This document shows positions 48,331-62,500 of a stretch of DNA of 64,000 nucleotides, one piece after another. Within the stretch, counting starts at the first letter, position 1, and every line of letters begins with the position of its first letter. A program made the position numbers and the translations under genes. The notes beneath the pieces were generated by a model. It was not told where the DNA came from and did no database searches. It saw nothing but the letters and a program-made list of their open reading frames with translations. The DNA comes from Omphalotus guepiniiformis (Eukaryota > Basidiomycota > Agaricomycetes > Agaricales > Omphalotaceae). The stretch is from contig JAQOOI010000080.1 in NCBI GenBank assembly GCA_028554645.1, positions 1,674,001-1,738,000 on the forward strand, in the 5' to 3' direction.

Positions 48331-51300
48331 TTACTCCTTTTTTCGTTTCTTTGCACGTTCGCGCTTCGTTTCCAGTTCATGCCATTCGCCTTCCAAAGTA
48401 GACAGACTGAAACAAATATGAACGAAGTGGATAGATAAACGTCATTCTTTCGCTCACCCAATAGGTCGCTCTGCTTTAGGCTCCTCCACCGTGAAATAGG
48501 AAGCGTTCATGGCTTGAACAGCAGTCGCACGTTTTGTAGGATCGTAATCAAGTAGTTGCTCGGCAAGGTCAAGAGCGGCGGATGACATCCATCTGCCAAA
48601 GTAACGTCTAGCTTCCTGACTTGAATATTTCTACTGGTCACTTACTTTCGAAATAAATCTCGAAAATGATTTGGAACAGACTCTTTCGGTTTTACGAGTT
48701 CGTACCAAGGCAAATTGGCGATACCGGACCATCGCTCGAGAGTGGGTGTCCCAATGATTCGATAGATCGTGTCGAGTTGAGATATTTCATCGTTCCCCTG
48801 GAAAACGGGCTTCTTCGTGAAAAGTTCCAGCATGATACATCTGCAATATGTGTTCAACAATCACAAGAAATGTCAGGAAGGCTGCTACACTCACCCAGCA
48901 CTCCACATGTCTACCTCAGGTCCGTAGATAGTGGCTCCGAACAGTAGCTCGGGTGGTCGGTACCATAACGTGATAACACGGTTTGTGTAGTCAGTACGCC
49001 GCCGTTTCTGATAAAAACGTGCGAGACCAAAATCGCCGAGCTTTAACTCTCCCCGGTTGTTGATCAGGATATTGGAACCTTTGATGTCACGATGCACAAC
49101 TCCCTTGTGGTGAAGGTATGCTAACCCGTTAAGCATCTGATGACATAGAGACTTTAAATGGGCGTTCGAGAATTGGAACTGTGTTTGAGACAATATGCCG
49201 GTCAAATCATGGTCCATGTACTCGAAAACCATGTACACAGATCCTGAAAAAAACCAACGTAAGTGAAATCAGAGCTGCGTGAATTCACCTCTTACCGTTG
49301 GAGACCATCATCTCATATAATCGCACCACATTGCTATGTCTTAGTGACTGCAGAAGTTTGATTTCCCGCATTGCAGTGACAGGGAAGCCATCCCTCTCTG
49401 ATTCCATGCGTATACGCTTGAGAGCGACGTGTACGTTTGTAACAGTATTGCGAGCTTTGTACACCTTTCCGAATGTCCCTTCCCCAACTTGACTGACAAT
49501 CGTGTACAGTTCAGTTGGGGAATCGTTCGAATGTATGGGGACTGGATGCGCATCCATTCCGCCTGCTTCCGAGGAGTCCTGCAAGCGATTGGCAGGTGTC
49601 ACTTCACTCGACCGTCGTCCGTGAGCATCATGGTCAGAGGATGACCTGCGGCCACGTTTGGGTGAGAGAGGATGGGCGTTTGATGATGCTACAAACTGTG
49701 GAGTATTCAATTGAAGATTTTGGCTCTGACGATCGTGCACAGAAGATTCAGCTGATCCATGTATAACTGCATCCCAAGAATTCTGCGCTACTTGACTGTC
49801 CTCCGACATTCTATTTGGGGCTTGAGCCGAAGGCGTGTTAGGCGTGGCATCGTCGCCCGGGAAGAAATGCTCCAGAGATGATATTCCACGTCCTATAGGC
49901 TTGAAGCCGGCGCTCTTGATTGAGAGCGAAGTCGGAATAGGCGTTGAGACACCGCCTTTTGCGTCAATTAGTGGCCGCTTTGCTGGATGGTCCACAAGAG
50001 GGCGAGGCGGAAGAGATGATGCAGGGCGAGGGGGTAGTGCATTCGAAACTGAAGGGCTGTTGTTTTCGATAGAGACCATGTCGGCAAGAGCGGGATCAAT
50101 CTGTAGGTGGGGAGGAGAGGGAGACAGTCCAGTAAGATGAGGCTGATTACGTCGAGATACTGGTTTGGGAATAGAGGGGACAGAGATAGGTGGAGGCATC
50201 TGTTCCACACTATAAGCTTGTGTCAACGCAGTCTTGCGCGAAGATTTTCCCTTCTGATAGGTATTACTCAGTCAACGAAGAACAAAATAAGTGAATTGAT
50301 CCAGACCTTCTTGCTAGTCTTTCCAGTTCTTTGACCTGAGGTATCTTGAGCCACCTTCGTCCTCTGAGATATCAACACCTCTGATGCAGGCGTAGGGCCA
50401 CTAGGGAGGCGATGAACAGCTCGGGGCCGGTCAGCTGGACTTCTGCTTCTACTTCTGTCGGAAGCAACGCTAGAGACAGAGGATATACTTCTGCGGCGGT
50501 TTTCCCAGCCGTCCCGATTGCGATGTGACGTGGGTGAGGTTGACTGCGTCTTGTCATTTGTTAGCCATCCTCCTCGCCCTCGGTCTCTGTCTTCAGGTGA
50601 GGGACTGCGAGTGTTCAGACTCAACTCTCGCTTTCTTCGCTTTGGGGCGGGAGATATGGAGCGTGACGGACTTCGTCCCCGAGAAGAATAATGAGAATAA
50701 TACGACCCAGTGGGCGAACGTGAACCAGAAGGGGACACAGACCGTCTATGACGCCGCCGAGATGTGAATAATTTGTTTTGCCTCTCTGGCCTTTCTAACC
50801 TGTCTGAAACAATATGGTCTCTTTTAGACCAATTGTTCAGGCACTCAGAAAGTGTTGGTGTCAGAGATACTACAGTGGTAACGCACTTGTTCAGGTCCCC
50901 ATCGTCATTTCTCCAGTCTCGTCTGCTGTTACCACTCCTATTTGGATGTCTCCTGTTATTTCTTGAGTTCTTGTTCAAAGTAGTTTGACGGTGTCCATTT
51001 TGATTGTACATGCGTTGGTTCTCCGAGTCATCAGGCACGGAGGACTTCCAACTGGCAGCAGGTTCCCATTGGCGATCTGTAGAGGGACTCGGCATACGTC
51101 TGTTGTCCCAGCCGCTCTCTTCGTCCCAAGTTTTTCCTCCCCCACTGTCGTTGTACTGCGGCTCCATACCCATGTCAGCGTCTGCTTTGTAATTCTGAGA
51201 TTCTCTGTTTTGCCGCTGGTCTCGTTGCCAGCGGTCGCGAGAAGGCCGGCGAGACTGCTGGTGTTGCAAGGCTAAATCGTTATTGCGGGAATCCGGATGA

Positions 51301-51776
51301 GTGTCACGATCATCTTCAGGCCAACGAGAGTAGGAACTCGACGTTGGTGGATTCCAACTCGATTGCTCCTGGTAAGACGATGAGTAGCTGGCAGGTTCGT
51401 ATCGCGGTGGCCATTCTTCACGCGGCGTATAGTGAGTATCACTATTCCGTCGAGGTGCCCACCCTTCTGACTCGCGTGTCTCAACACCTTCATATTCATC
51501 TCTCCTGCCACGACGGTAATTGTCATGATAACTATATGTGTCATTCCGTCGCCAAGAATCTGAGTCGTGATGATTTTGGGAAGACGACGATTCTCTATTC
51601 ATCTCGTAAGAGTTTCTCCCCGTGGAATGAGTTCTGAAGTTGTCGATATGGCGTGTGTTTTGATGCGACCGAGGGTAGGACTCTGCACGAGTCTCCTCTC
51701 GCGAAACCAGTAAAGGCTCGTCATCTTGAGCTTTATTACCTCTGTGTCGTCTATGCTGTCGACCATGTGCACGCAT
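48331..51776 (-). CDS. CTK1: CTD kinase catalytic subunit (Ctk1/Lsk1, CDK12 type)
   Basis: Cyclin-dependent kinase that phosphorylates Ser2 of the RNA polymerase II C-terminal domain. The N-terminal half (exons 51776-50316) is disordered and rich in Arg, Ser, Tyr and Asp, including an RS-type segment ([20 protein letters not shown]) like metazoan CDK12/13. After an intron within [15 protein letters not shown] come Pro/Ser-rich linkers and the kinase: [37 protein letters not shown] (cyclin-binding helix PVTAMRE), [60 protein letters not shown] and DMWSAGCIMLELF. The tail is [20 protein letters not shown], ending RKKE at 48331. The start at 51776 ([14 protein letters not shown]) is the first ATG of the open frame. 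Confidence 0.92.
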
Positions 51777-52503
51777 GACCAGAGGTATTAGTAAAGTCGT
51801 CGGTGTGATAGTTTGAAAGAGAGTGAGAGGTGAGTGAGAGGTTACGTGTAAGCGATGCTGGACGCTGAACTTTACGATGTCGAGGCTGTCCGAAAAAGTA
51901 GTTCAACAGAATTTTCGCGTGAATTGAATTCTTTGCAAGATGGCTTAGACGTTCAGTTTGAAGCAATGACCAAACTAAATCTAAATTTGAACAATAGAAT
52001 GTGGATTTGCAGTCAGTACTCTATTATAATGCGCTGTTGAACACAAGATTCGGTACTCACAATTCAGCACGCAATGAGCAATGCGGTGAAGATTGAAGTT
52101 TTCGTTTGTTCCCTTGCAATCGTTGCCACAGAAAAAAGTCTCCGGTCGTCGTTCATGAAACAAGCAGATTCCTAACGTTGCTTGTCCAGTCTGAGTTGTG
52201 ACCCAGCGCCGCGTTTCTCATCAGTACTCAAAAAATGAATTATGTATCAGTGTCCAGGGACAGCATCGGAATCATGTTTGGTGCGTATTGCTGCATCTTT
52301 ATTCTGAGTATTGTACGAACCAGTGCTTGGGTAAAATCGCAGACCTAACGAGTGTAGTGGTGGTAATCAGGATCTTTGCACAGGGTTGCAGCAGGGTACG
52401 CGTTTGTTACCAGTTTATGAGTTTGTGTATGGTAGAATAATGTTATATGTTATACATGATACATGCGCGAAAGCGTCGAATAATTGAATAAATAGTCAGT
52501 TGT
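51777..52503. other. Longest gene-free stretch (promoter of CTD kinase)
   Basis: A 727-bp region upstream of the CTD-kinase gene and downstream of the DCAF-like gene, both on the minus strand. Short open frames occur on both strands, but none has recognisable content or a convincing intron pattern. A non-coding 5' exon of the kinase gene could lie here. Confidence 0.45.
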
Positions 52504-54699
52504 CTACTGGTTAACACAATCGGTAGCGAGACGAGCTTCGTTGTCCGCCGACCCGTCACTCGTATTCGTCAATGCAGAAGCACGAACTGAAGCCAAAAGA
52601 GTGATGAAATCGAACCTCCGGATCGTGTGAATCATTCGCAGGCTGCTCCGTCGTCGATTTCTGTCAATGATAGATTGAGCATTTGCAGTTCTCGAGAACA
52701 TGCTCTCGGCACCTGTAGGGGCGAACAACTGAGAGATAGGGAAGAATTTTGATAAACGAAGCGGTATCAGCAAGAGAGCTACAGCACCTTCACTGTATGA
52801 TCAATTCCACTCACTGCGACCAATGGCAGTTTTGGGTGGCTTTCAATGACATTTACCACAGTACCATCACCTTCATAGATTCCGTGAAGTTTGCCGGTGG
52901 ATTTGTGCCAGACAAAGAAGTTTCCATCATCGGAACCCGACGCTACATATTCATCAAAAGGGCCGAGGAAGTTCACTAGAACATTAGAAAGACTTCATTC
53001 GGTGTCAGAAATGCAGTGATGCTTGGACGAACCGTCTTTCACCGTGTCAACATTCCTTGCACCTTCAAAACGACGTCGAGGAGGTATCGTAGGCACTGAA
53101 GGATACCAGGATTCAGACTCCTCGCTCGCCGTTTCATCCGTCTGCGCCGCCCAAGAGTCATCCTCATCTTCCTCATCATCCTCATCTTGGCTAGAGTTTT
53201 CATCCACGTCATCCTCGAGCCTCGACATCAAATCGTCGATGTCCATTTCATCAGGTGCTTGTTGTTCTTCAGTGCCAGAAGGCGAGGCTAGCGACTCGTT
53301 GATACGGGAAACCTTGCGACGCTTCACATTGGGCGAAATGATGCTAGAACTGAATGATTTTTCACTTTGTGCATCATCGAACGTTGAATACAGATATACT
53401 GCATCAGCGGAGTACGCTGCAGTCCAATGAAAATGAATGTCTTAGACAAACTGCGCAAGACTCAACACGCTCACACAAAAGGACCTGTCCAACAGATATG
53501 ATTTAGATTCAACAAAGAACAATCACAACCAAGTTATTACCTCATGACCATTCTCAGACGACATCCTCGCACCAGTAATGTGTTCTCTAGGATATGACCG
53601 CCTTCCGACTTTACGCCTTCCTGCTCGACCGAATCGACGAGTGCAATTGGTGACGCCGTTTGAAACCATACCCCACTCTTCCTGTAAAACGCGACCCGTA
53701 TAGCGCCGATCAAACAAATATCCCTGTCCGTTCTCAGTTCAAGCATCTGAGGTTCAATCACAGATTTTGACATACGTATGGAGAGTCCCCGGCGACTACC
53801 AGTTGATAGGGCGTTAAAGGAGAAAGCGCGAGCGTTGAAAGTTCATGATGCATTTGTAGGATAGGAGCCGGACAACCGCTTCGACAAGAGTGAGATATTC
53901 GCAAATCATGCTGGCGCACCGTCCCGTCCTGAAGTAAAGACTTTACTTGGAAAGGCAGTTTCTGTTGATTCACTTGATTAACGCGCACCTCGGAGACGGT
54001 CAAGAATAAGTCAGGGCTCTCTTCCGTGACGATTCTCTTCACTCGATCTTCGTGGCATTGCAGTGTATGCGTTCTTGCATGAAGGGTGCAGTGCTCTTGC
54101 CTTGTGTCCTTCCCAATGCTTGATGCGCCGTGGTCTTCTCCTACATCGAAGACTCGCACTTGTCTATCGCCTGCAACAGTTGCTCTGTAGAAGTCTAAGA
54201 CATTTATATTCTTACGCAGAAAAGGTAGCATACATTCGGGAGGAGTAGGGAAGCATTTGAGCGTTGAAAATGTTGGCTTTGTGCCCCGTATGAATTACCG
54301 TACGGCATACAAATGGGTATTCTTGAGAAGTATCCGTAGGGTCCATTCGCCATACTTGCACGCTATGAATGAATTTAGAGATTCTGTACGCATGAAAGTA
54401 GGAATCACCTACGTAGTGTCATCACCAGCGCTGAGCAGGAGCTCCCCGTCGCGTGCCCATTGAAGGGCATTCACGCATCTTTAGTATCACTATCATTAGT
54501 CCGAGTGATTGGGAACCGCACCACTGGCACTCAAGTACTCATACCCTGCATGTCCGTAGTCATTTCCGTCTCCTAAAACCTTTACTCTATCCCAAGCAAA
54601 CTGGAAAGACTTGCTCAATGCCCGTTTATGAAGTTGATTCGCCCGAGACAACGACGGTACATCGCCGTTGAGATATGACACTGAGTGTGTGGTATTCAT
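52504..54699 (-). CDS. WD40 protein of the DCAF6/DCAF8/WDTC1 type
   Basis: Likely substrate receptor for DDB1-CUL4 ubiquitin ligases. The N-terminus reads MNTTHSVSYLNGDVPSLSRA, then ALSKSFQFAWDRVKVLGD. WD repeats follow: CVNALQWARDGELLLSAGDD with TTVRVWRMD, TGHKANIFNAQMLPYSSR, ATVAGDRQVRVFDV, CHEDRVKRIVTEESPDLFLT with SEDGTVRQHDLR (the WDxR-like end), and ALSPLTPYQLVVAGDSPYGY. A basic NCTRRFGRAGRRK stretch is shared by fungal members. A long acidic insertion (EDDVDENSSQDEDDEEDEDD) separates this block from the last repeats VNFLGPFDEYVASGSDDGNF and HPKLPLVAVSGIDHTVKLFA. The end is RLATDCVNQ. An in-frame ATG at 54738 would add 13 residues. Confidence 0.85.
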
Positions 54700-54934
54700 C
54701 GAAACTGTCTTGAAGTTGTGAAGATGGAAATTGATCATTAGTCACGATATCACTGCACTTCGCCAAAATGTGTATCAAGTAACGTCATTTCTTTCGTGTA
54801 CGAAGCACAATAGAAAAGTAAGAACTACTACTCATTATATCTAAACATCACAACGTAAAATGTACAATAGTTGCATGTAGCGCGAGCATGAGAAACATCA
54901 TATGTTATTCAAGAGGAGCTTTGTCGTTCGTATA

Positions 54935-56484
<1,550 letters not shown>

Positions 56485-56577
56485 TATGGTGGTGGTTCAA
56501 GAGCTCGTTGCTTTGCGTCAACCCCAGGAAGCACCTGGTTGTCTAATTATGGCAACGATATGCATTGTCCCACGACT

Positions 56578-56583
56578 CACGTG
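56578..56583. promoter_or_regulatory. CACGTG palindrome (E-box-like)
   Basis: ACTCACGTGGTG in the 156-bp divergent promoter between PEP4 (start 56484) and the bromodomain gene (start 56641). Confidence 0.5.
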
Positions 56584-56640
56584 GTGTGGATCGAGATGAC
56601 TAAGCTGAGTCACACTCGGCCTGCTGCTTGAGTTACTGCA

Positions 56641-59200
56641 ATGAGTGCACGAGCCACTCGACGAGCTCAGGCTGAACCGGATTTTTCTGCTCTCACCAAC
56701 CTTGACAATCTTATTCTAGCCCAGGCCGTATATGAACTTGGCTCGAACTCGTGGCCTGCCATTGCAAAACTTCTTTCAAAGCACCCTCTTCTTTCGCATC
56801 CGAGATCCTTCTTCACCGCTCAAGTTAGTTGTCAGTCTTGAGATACGTAGGTCTCAGGTCTCAATCATGTGTAGTCATGTCAGGCAATGTACAGCTATAT
56901 CCTGAAGGAGGCCTCTCTTGAGATGTAAGTTGCATGTGGGCTTTACACCACGATTTGCTAACAGATGCGTAGGACCGATGCAGACGCGAAGAGACACGGT
57001 GATTTGCTTTCTGTAAATCTCAGATGGTTACACTCACTGTAATTAGCTCCTCTTAGCCTCAAGCTAGCTCAAAAATACTATCAGGCACGTTTACTCGAAC
57101 TTCGTGATCTCATTGGATTCGAGGAAGAGAAATTCCGGTATGCGCAATATATTATCCTTTCTAAAAGCTTCCTTTTCATGTTTGCAATAGGAATATCACT
57201 GCCGAGATCGAAAAGATTCGCAAAGGCGCACAGGATAACGAAGTAAAGGCGCATATCACTGGAGTTGTTGCGCCAGAGGTCGACGTGGTATATACGTTCT
57301 CTACTTCATTGAAGGGCAATCATTTCAACAGCTTATTGTTACAGACCAACGATAAGATTGCTCAGGAAAATGATTATGCGTCCGCTGCAAGCCGTCTAAG
57401 TTCCACCTCTTCCAGCGGCAAGGTCAGTGTGATGACCTGCTGTATTTGTTCAAATACACAAGGAGAGTTTTCCAGATCGAAACTCCATGTTCGTTCCACA
57501 AGGATACGACATCGCCAAGGCTGGAGTCTCCGCTTCCTGAAGTCGACCCTCAGCTAGAAGAACGAATTTTGCAGGAGGATCCAGTGGTACCACAAGGTGA
57601 CTCCGGAGCGCCAACAGCCGCCGTCGAAGTCGAAATGCAAGGGAATCTGATTCGCCCGTCTGAAGCCGAAGCAGCGGCTGACAATTTCGAAAACGAAGGC
57701 AATTCTACTTCGGCGTCAGCGAGCATACCGGAGACCTCTTCGTCTCAAGTCAACGAAATTGGCTCTCTTCTTGAACCTGAGCCTGAGGATGAGGATGCGC
57801 CTTTAGCTCAAGTGGGAAAGCAAGGTCAAACGGGTAGCGAGGCGAGTGTACATGAAGAATCGGTTGATGCTGCTGAGCATGTCGTGGAGGGAGATGAAAA
57901 GTTAACAGAGTCAACCTCATTCTCACAGTCGCAAGCGCCAGTAGCTGTGGTCTCAGAAGATGCACTTGACGTAAAGGCGGAAAATAATCTGGAGCCCGCG
58001 CGTTCGCACTCTGGGACACCAGCGGCCACGGATATAGATATGCTAGAGATGACAGATAAAGTAGCCTCCCCCGCAGGGCCATCCGAACCGCTCATTGATC
58101 CTCTGCTACTTGGGGAAGACGAAAAGTCGCGTTCGAGTCAACCACCGTCTAGGGATCTTGCTACCCCTTCTGAAAATATTGCTGAAGCGGAAAGCGAACG
58201 AATAGATGTAATGGAGAATGAAGGTCCAGCTTCAGGAGACGAATTACTACACAAAACTCGTAGTAAGCCCTTTTATCTTGTTCCATCACATTCAGAAATT
58301 GATTGAGAATCAGTTAGTCGACGTAACCGCCCCTCCACTACCGCCCCTCTTCAGACTCGGAGCGCAAAAATTCGTCGTCAAAGTCGTGCATCTGTACCAG
58401 TCTCAGAAAATGATCCGGAATTAGAAGAACCTGAACCTGAAGGAGAAGAAGAAAAGGGTGCCACTCCAGCTCAAACCCCTGGTGTCGTTGATGAACCTTC
58501 TCCAGCTCCTGAAGTAATGCCGTATAAACGAGGGGGTAAGACGCAGCCCTTAACTTATAATTCGTTTCGTCATATTGAGCCTTGTGTATGGTTAGGGAAA
58601 CGGCCTGCCTCTTCAGTCGATGGCATTGACACGTTGCGCGACAAGAAGAGAATCAGAGATGACTCGGAGCCTGCAGAAGACGATGAACCAGGTAGGCGAT
58701 ATGTTTTGTTTCTTTTCGCCATGACTGATTTTGTCGTGATCGCGAATAAGGTCCAGCATCCACGACTCGTGCTCGTCGTCGAAATGAGAATCAAGCTTCA
58801 AAACGTTTCCAGAACGTCATTGGCATGCTTCATTCTCAGATCTCTCAGCACCGCAACGGCACAATTTTCCACAACCCTATCAAGGATTCTGAAGCACCTG
58901 ATTATCATGAGATTGTTAAGCGACCAATGGATCTCAAGACTATCAAGACGAAATTTCGGGATGGTCTCATAACGAATTCTCTTGAGTTTCAGAGGGATAT
59001 TTTTTTGATGTTCGCAAACGCCATGATGTACAACCGGCCGGGATCTGATGTCTATTTAATGGCGGAGGATGTATGTTGGCTTTCGTTTTAAGTTTTATTT
59101 CTGATTATCATTTTTCTTCAAATAGATGATGCTCGAAAGCGAAGGATACATCCAGACGTTTAGGCAGACAGAGGGCTTTGTCAGGGGGTCACAACGCTAG
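56641..59200 (+). CDS. Bromodomain protein, Bdc1/BRD8 type (NuA4)
   Basis: Probable NuA4 histone acetyltransferase subunit similar to fission yeast Bdc1 and human BRD8. The N-terminus has a SANT-like segment (NLILAQAVYELGSNSWPAIA, LLSKHPLLSHPRSFFTA), then CQAMYSYILKEASLEM, RLLELRDLIGFEEEKFRN and ITAEIEKIRKGAQ, forming a helical region. A long acidic, disordered middle follows. The C-terminal bromodomain shows VIGMLHSQISQHRNGTIFHN, EAPDYHEIVKRPMDLKTIKT, FQRDIFLMFANAMMYNRPGS and DVYLMAED, with the acetyl-lysine-binding Asn in MMYNRPGS. After a last intron it ends EGFVRGSQR at 59200. Introns near 58262-58310 and 58585-58600 are less certain. The Tra1 gene lies tail-to-tail with it. Confidence 0.87.
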
Positions 59201-59570
59201 GTCCTGTGATGTAACTCCAAGTGGTACCAATGCTATAAATCTTCACGCAACCACATACTGTCGTAATACAATATGTATACGCTCGAAATTCATTGGAAGA
59301 ACAACTCAATGGTGATGTGTTTACATGATTCTCACATGGGACACAGCCCTTGTACATGGGGTAGCAATTTTTAGTAGTACTACTTTGTAATTTGCAGTCA
59401 TCGTGTGCATTCACTCAACTTACAATGGATTTATTTAAGTCAAGTAGGAAGCTTCAAACCAATTTTATAAGTCTGAATATGTTACCCAGATAGCACCGAG
59501 TCGTGATCATACAGATGAAGTTGTTACAATTACAGATACACTAAAATCAGTTCAAAAGATTTAGCAAATA
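59201..59570. other. Convergent intergenic region (3' ends)
   Basis: A 370-bp tail-to-tail gap between the bromodomain gene and Tra1, AT-rich, with no coding sequence. It should hold both 3' untranslated regions. Confidence 0.5.
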
Positions 59571-62500
59571 CTAAAACCACGGATAATACAATTCCCCCAT
59601 TTTTGTAAGCTGGATTGCATTTGTAGCACTGGAGATAAGGCTGGTCACAGTCTGAACGACCGGATGTTGTAATTGACCATTTTGAGTGGCCTATACAACG
59701 AGACTGAGTATCATGCGGGAAGGAAGACTCGTAACGCTTACCTGTTCACGCTCTGTTTTGCATGCCATGGTCTCAGCGCGCTTTACGATACCATCGATGT
59801 TGGCCGATACTGTTTGCCTAAATGCAAGATCGACAATAGCAGGCCTTTGGCGCTGAGCCAACCAACCTGCTATCTCATCCCGGACAAATAGGCACAGCTG
59901 GCTTTCCAGCGCGTACTTGAGCACGTCTGTTAGCCAGAAGCCTCACGTAGAGTAGGGCGTTCTCACCTCTGGTTCAGTCAAAGAACGACCTATAGCCATC
60001 ATGCCAGTTGTCAGGATACCCTCGGTAATGATTGGTCCAAGGAAAGTTTGGATAGAAGGTGTCAGACGGAAAGGTACCACGTCGCTTGTAGCAAATACCG
60101 GTTGCTGACTTGCCAACCCTGCGATGGAACAATTCAGTGCTCCAGTTCAAACATACAGACAACGGTTTGACTCACCAGAAAAGAGATCCGACATCGCAAT
60201 GAGACCCGTGGAGCGTGAAACATGGAAGCGAGCTGGCTGCCGACTGGACAAACAGAATACATATGTCATGAAACTAGTGGCAGCGTGTTGAAGGGCGAAT
60301 TGTTTCCGCATTCGCCACAGAGAACTGGGGCCATCCATTGTGCGAATCATATACTAATACGATGAATGAATACACTGTAGCGAGGATCAAGTTGACAGGT
60401 ACGCACGCGAGTGAGCACATCGTCCGGTATCATCTTGACCGCAACTTCGTCAATAACACTTCGTTTTAGTGTGAGATAGTCGACTTTGCTGAACTAAAAG
60501 ATCGATCGTTGAGATGGTGACATTACGACGATGAAGTCAGCTGAACTGCCGAGTGGAAGATTGTTTGAATTCACGCATGACTTTCTTGACCTTCTCTCCA
60601 GAGAATAGTATTGGATCCTCTCTTTGTATGCCGGCGGCTTCGCAGTGGAGATCATATATATCGGAGAAAGAGATGTACGAGGAGTCCATCTGGTATAGAC
60701 GAATGTTAGGGCTGCAGGAGACAGCAATCGGGAGGTGGAAGCATAAATTTCTCTTGCGGCTCTCAGTCTTGCGGGCAAGGACTCTGAAGGCAAGTGAGTG
60801 AAGAATTTACTATGCAAATGTTTACGCCTACCCGTTGAACGTACGGAAGACTTGAGAGACTCGCTCCTCACGCCTGAAGGTACGATTATAAGGGAGCTGC
60901 ACTACAAATGGAATTCGAGAGTTATCGTTCCCATGGATGATGATGCGCTTCCAACAGTATCCTTGAGACCGCGTGTTCTCGAATTTGGGCCTGAGTTTTT
61001 GGATCTTCACGAAATTCTGATTGTTATCCTTGTCCTAAATCTTTGTTAGAAGGGTGAAAGCCGCTCAAATGAATCCATCTTGTCCTCAGTATATTGCCCA
61101 GGTACATCGAGTTCGTCGACCTTGCTATATTGAAATTCTGTGAGATAATGGCTTAGACTATCGAGCGGTTGCACTCGAGGTCTACTATCGAGTAAGCGTT
61201 CGTATTTATCTCGCCACTGCTGCAATCGTTGAATGTATTCGTAATGCGTCAGTTTCGTGACGATGAAATCTTCTTCGTACTCCTTCTGCAATAGAACTTT
61301 GAGTATCATCCAAGCTAGCCATACCTAATGACCGACCTTGGTTTGTACTTGGGTCATCCCTTGAGACAGGCGATGCAAATGGGCGACCGTTTGAGCAGAT
61401 AGTTGGCCATCGTCCTCGTGTTGGTTCATGCGCACTATGTAATTCTACAAGAGTATGTCAGTGGTACGAACCAGGGCTACAAGTGAGATACACACCTGAA
61501 GAGCATCCTGAAGGAGCATGCATATGTGCCGATAGATGTCTTCTTCGTGTGATGGCTTGAAACGGGAGATTATCTGATCAACTAGCGTCTCGAGATTTAA
61601 GATGAGGAGCGGGAAAGAAGTCTTAAGATTCTGGACCAATTCTTCTACGCAATCCCATGTTGGGCGAGCCAACGTGGAGGGGTCCAGATTGGCACTAGCT
61701 CCTGCCGCGCTGGGCACATTTGTGGTGGAATCATTCGCCGAAGGATTGGATGTTTGGGTGGTGTTCGCATCAGAAACAGAGGCCTCAGTACTAGATGTGT
61801 TTGCGGAGTCGGGAGGACGAGCCGGAGAGGAAGAGATCTGGGGAAGAGATGTAGGCCGAGGAAGCATCCTCTTTGAAGTCAGGACCTCTTCGCGGGTGGT
61901 TCTGAGGTGAAAAAAGAGTGCCTAAGAAGGAATCAACTTTCAGTCCTATCATCTAGAATGAATCGTGACATACCTGAGGAAAAAGCCTGGCGAGGTTTAA
62001 AAGCACATAGCGAGCTTGCTTAACTTCACGGTGAGCTATGGAAGTGCAAAGTTGTGGAATAAGGGTGATCCAAAACCAGAAAGCAGCATCCCCTTTATAC
62101 GTGTCGAACGCACGAGACACAGTGAAAGAGCCATCATCAACACTCAAGAGCCACAATACACGGGTGAGAAGCGGCCGGCTCTTCCCACTTTTGTATAGCC
62201 CTGCAGCTTGTAGATAGCAACTGACAGCATTAGCGGCATGAGATAAGTCATTGGGATGTTCCTTGAACATGCGATCACTCCATCGTCCCCATTCTGCCCA
62301 TGCCTTGGCCTGGCCCATATCCATCTGTACAGCTTGACCAAAAGCCGAGTTCGCGTCCTCTTGCCGACCGAAGCGGGCGTGAAACATGCCTTTCAAGGTG
62401 AAGAACTCGGCCTTCTGCGACATTGAGAAATACACAAGATTGGTATTGTTGATGACCTCCAGCCCGGCCTGAAGGTCGTTGGGTTTCTGGTAGTAACAAC

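Noticed and set aside
51855..52440. Short plus-strand open frames between the CTD kinase and DCAF genes
   Set aside because: They are small, have no recognisable content or splice pattern, and occur in an AT-rich region where chance frames are expected.
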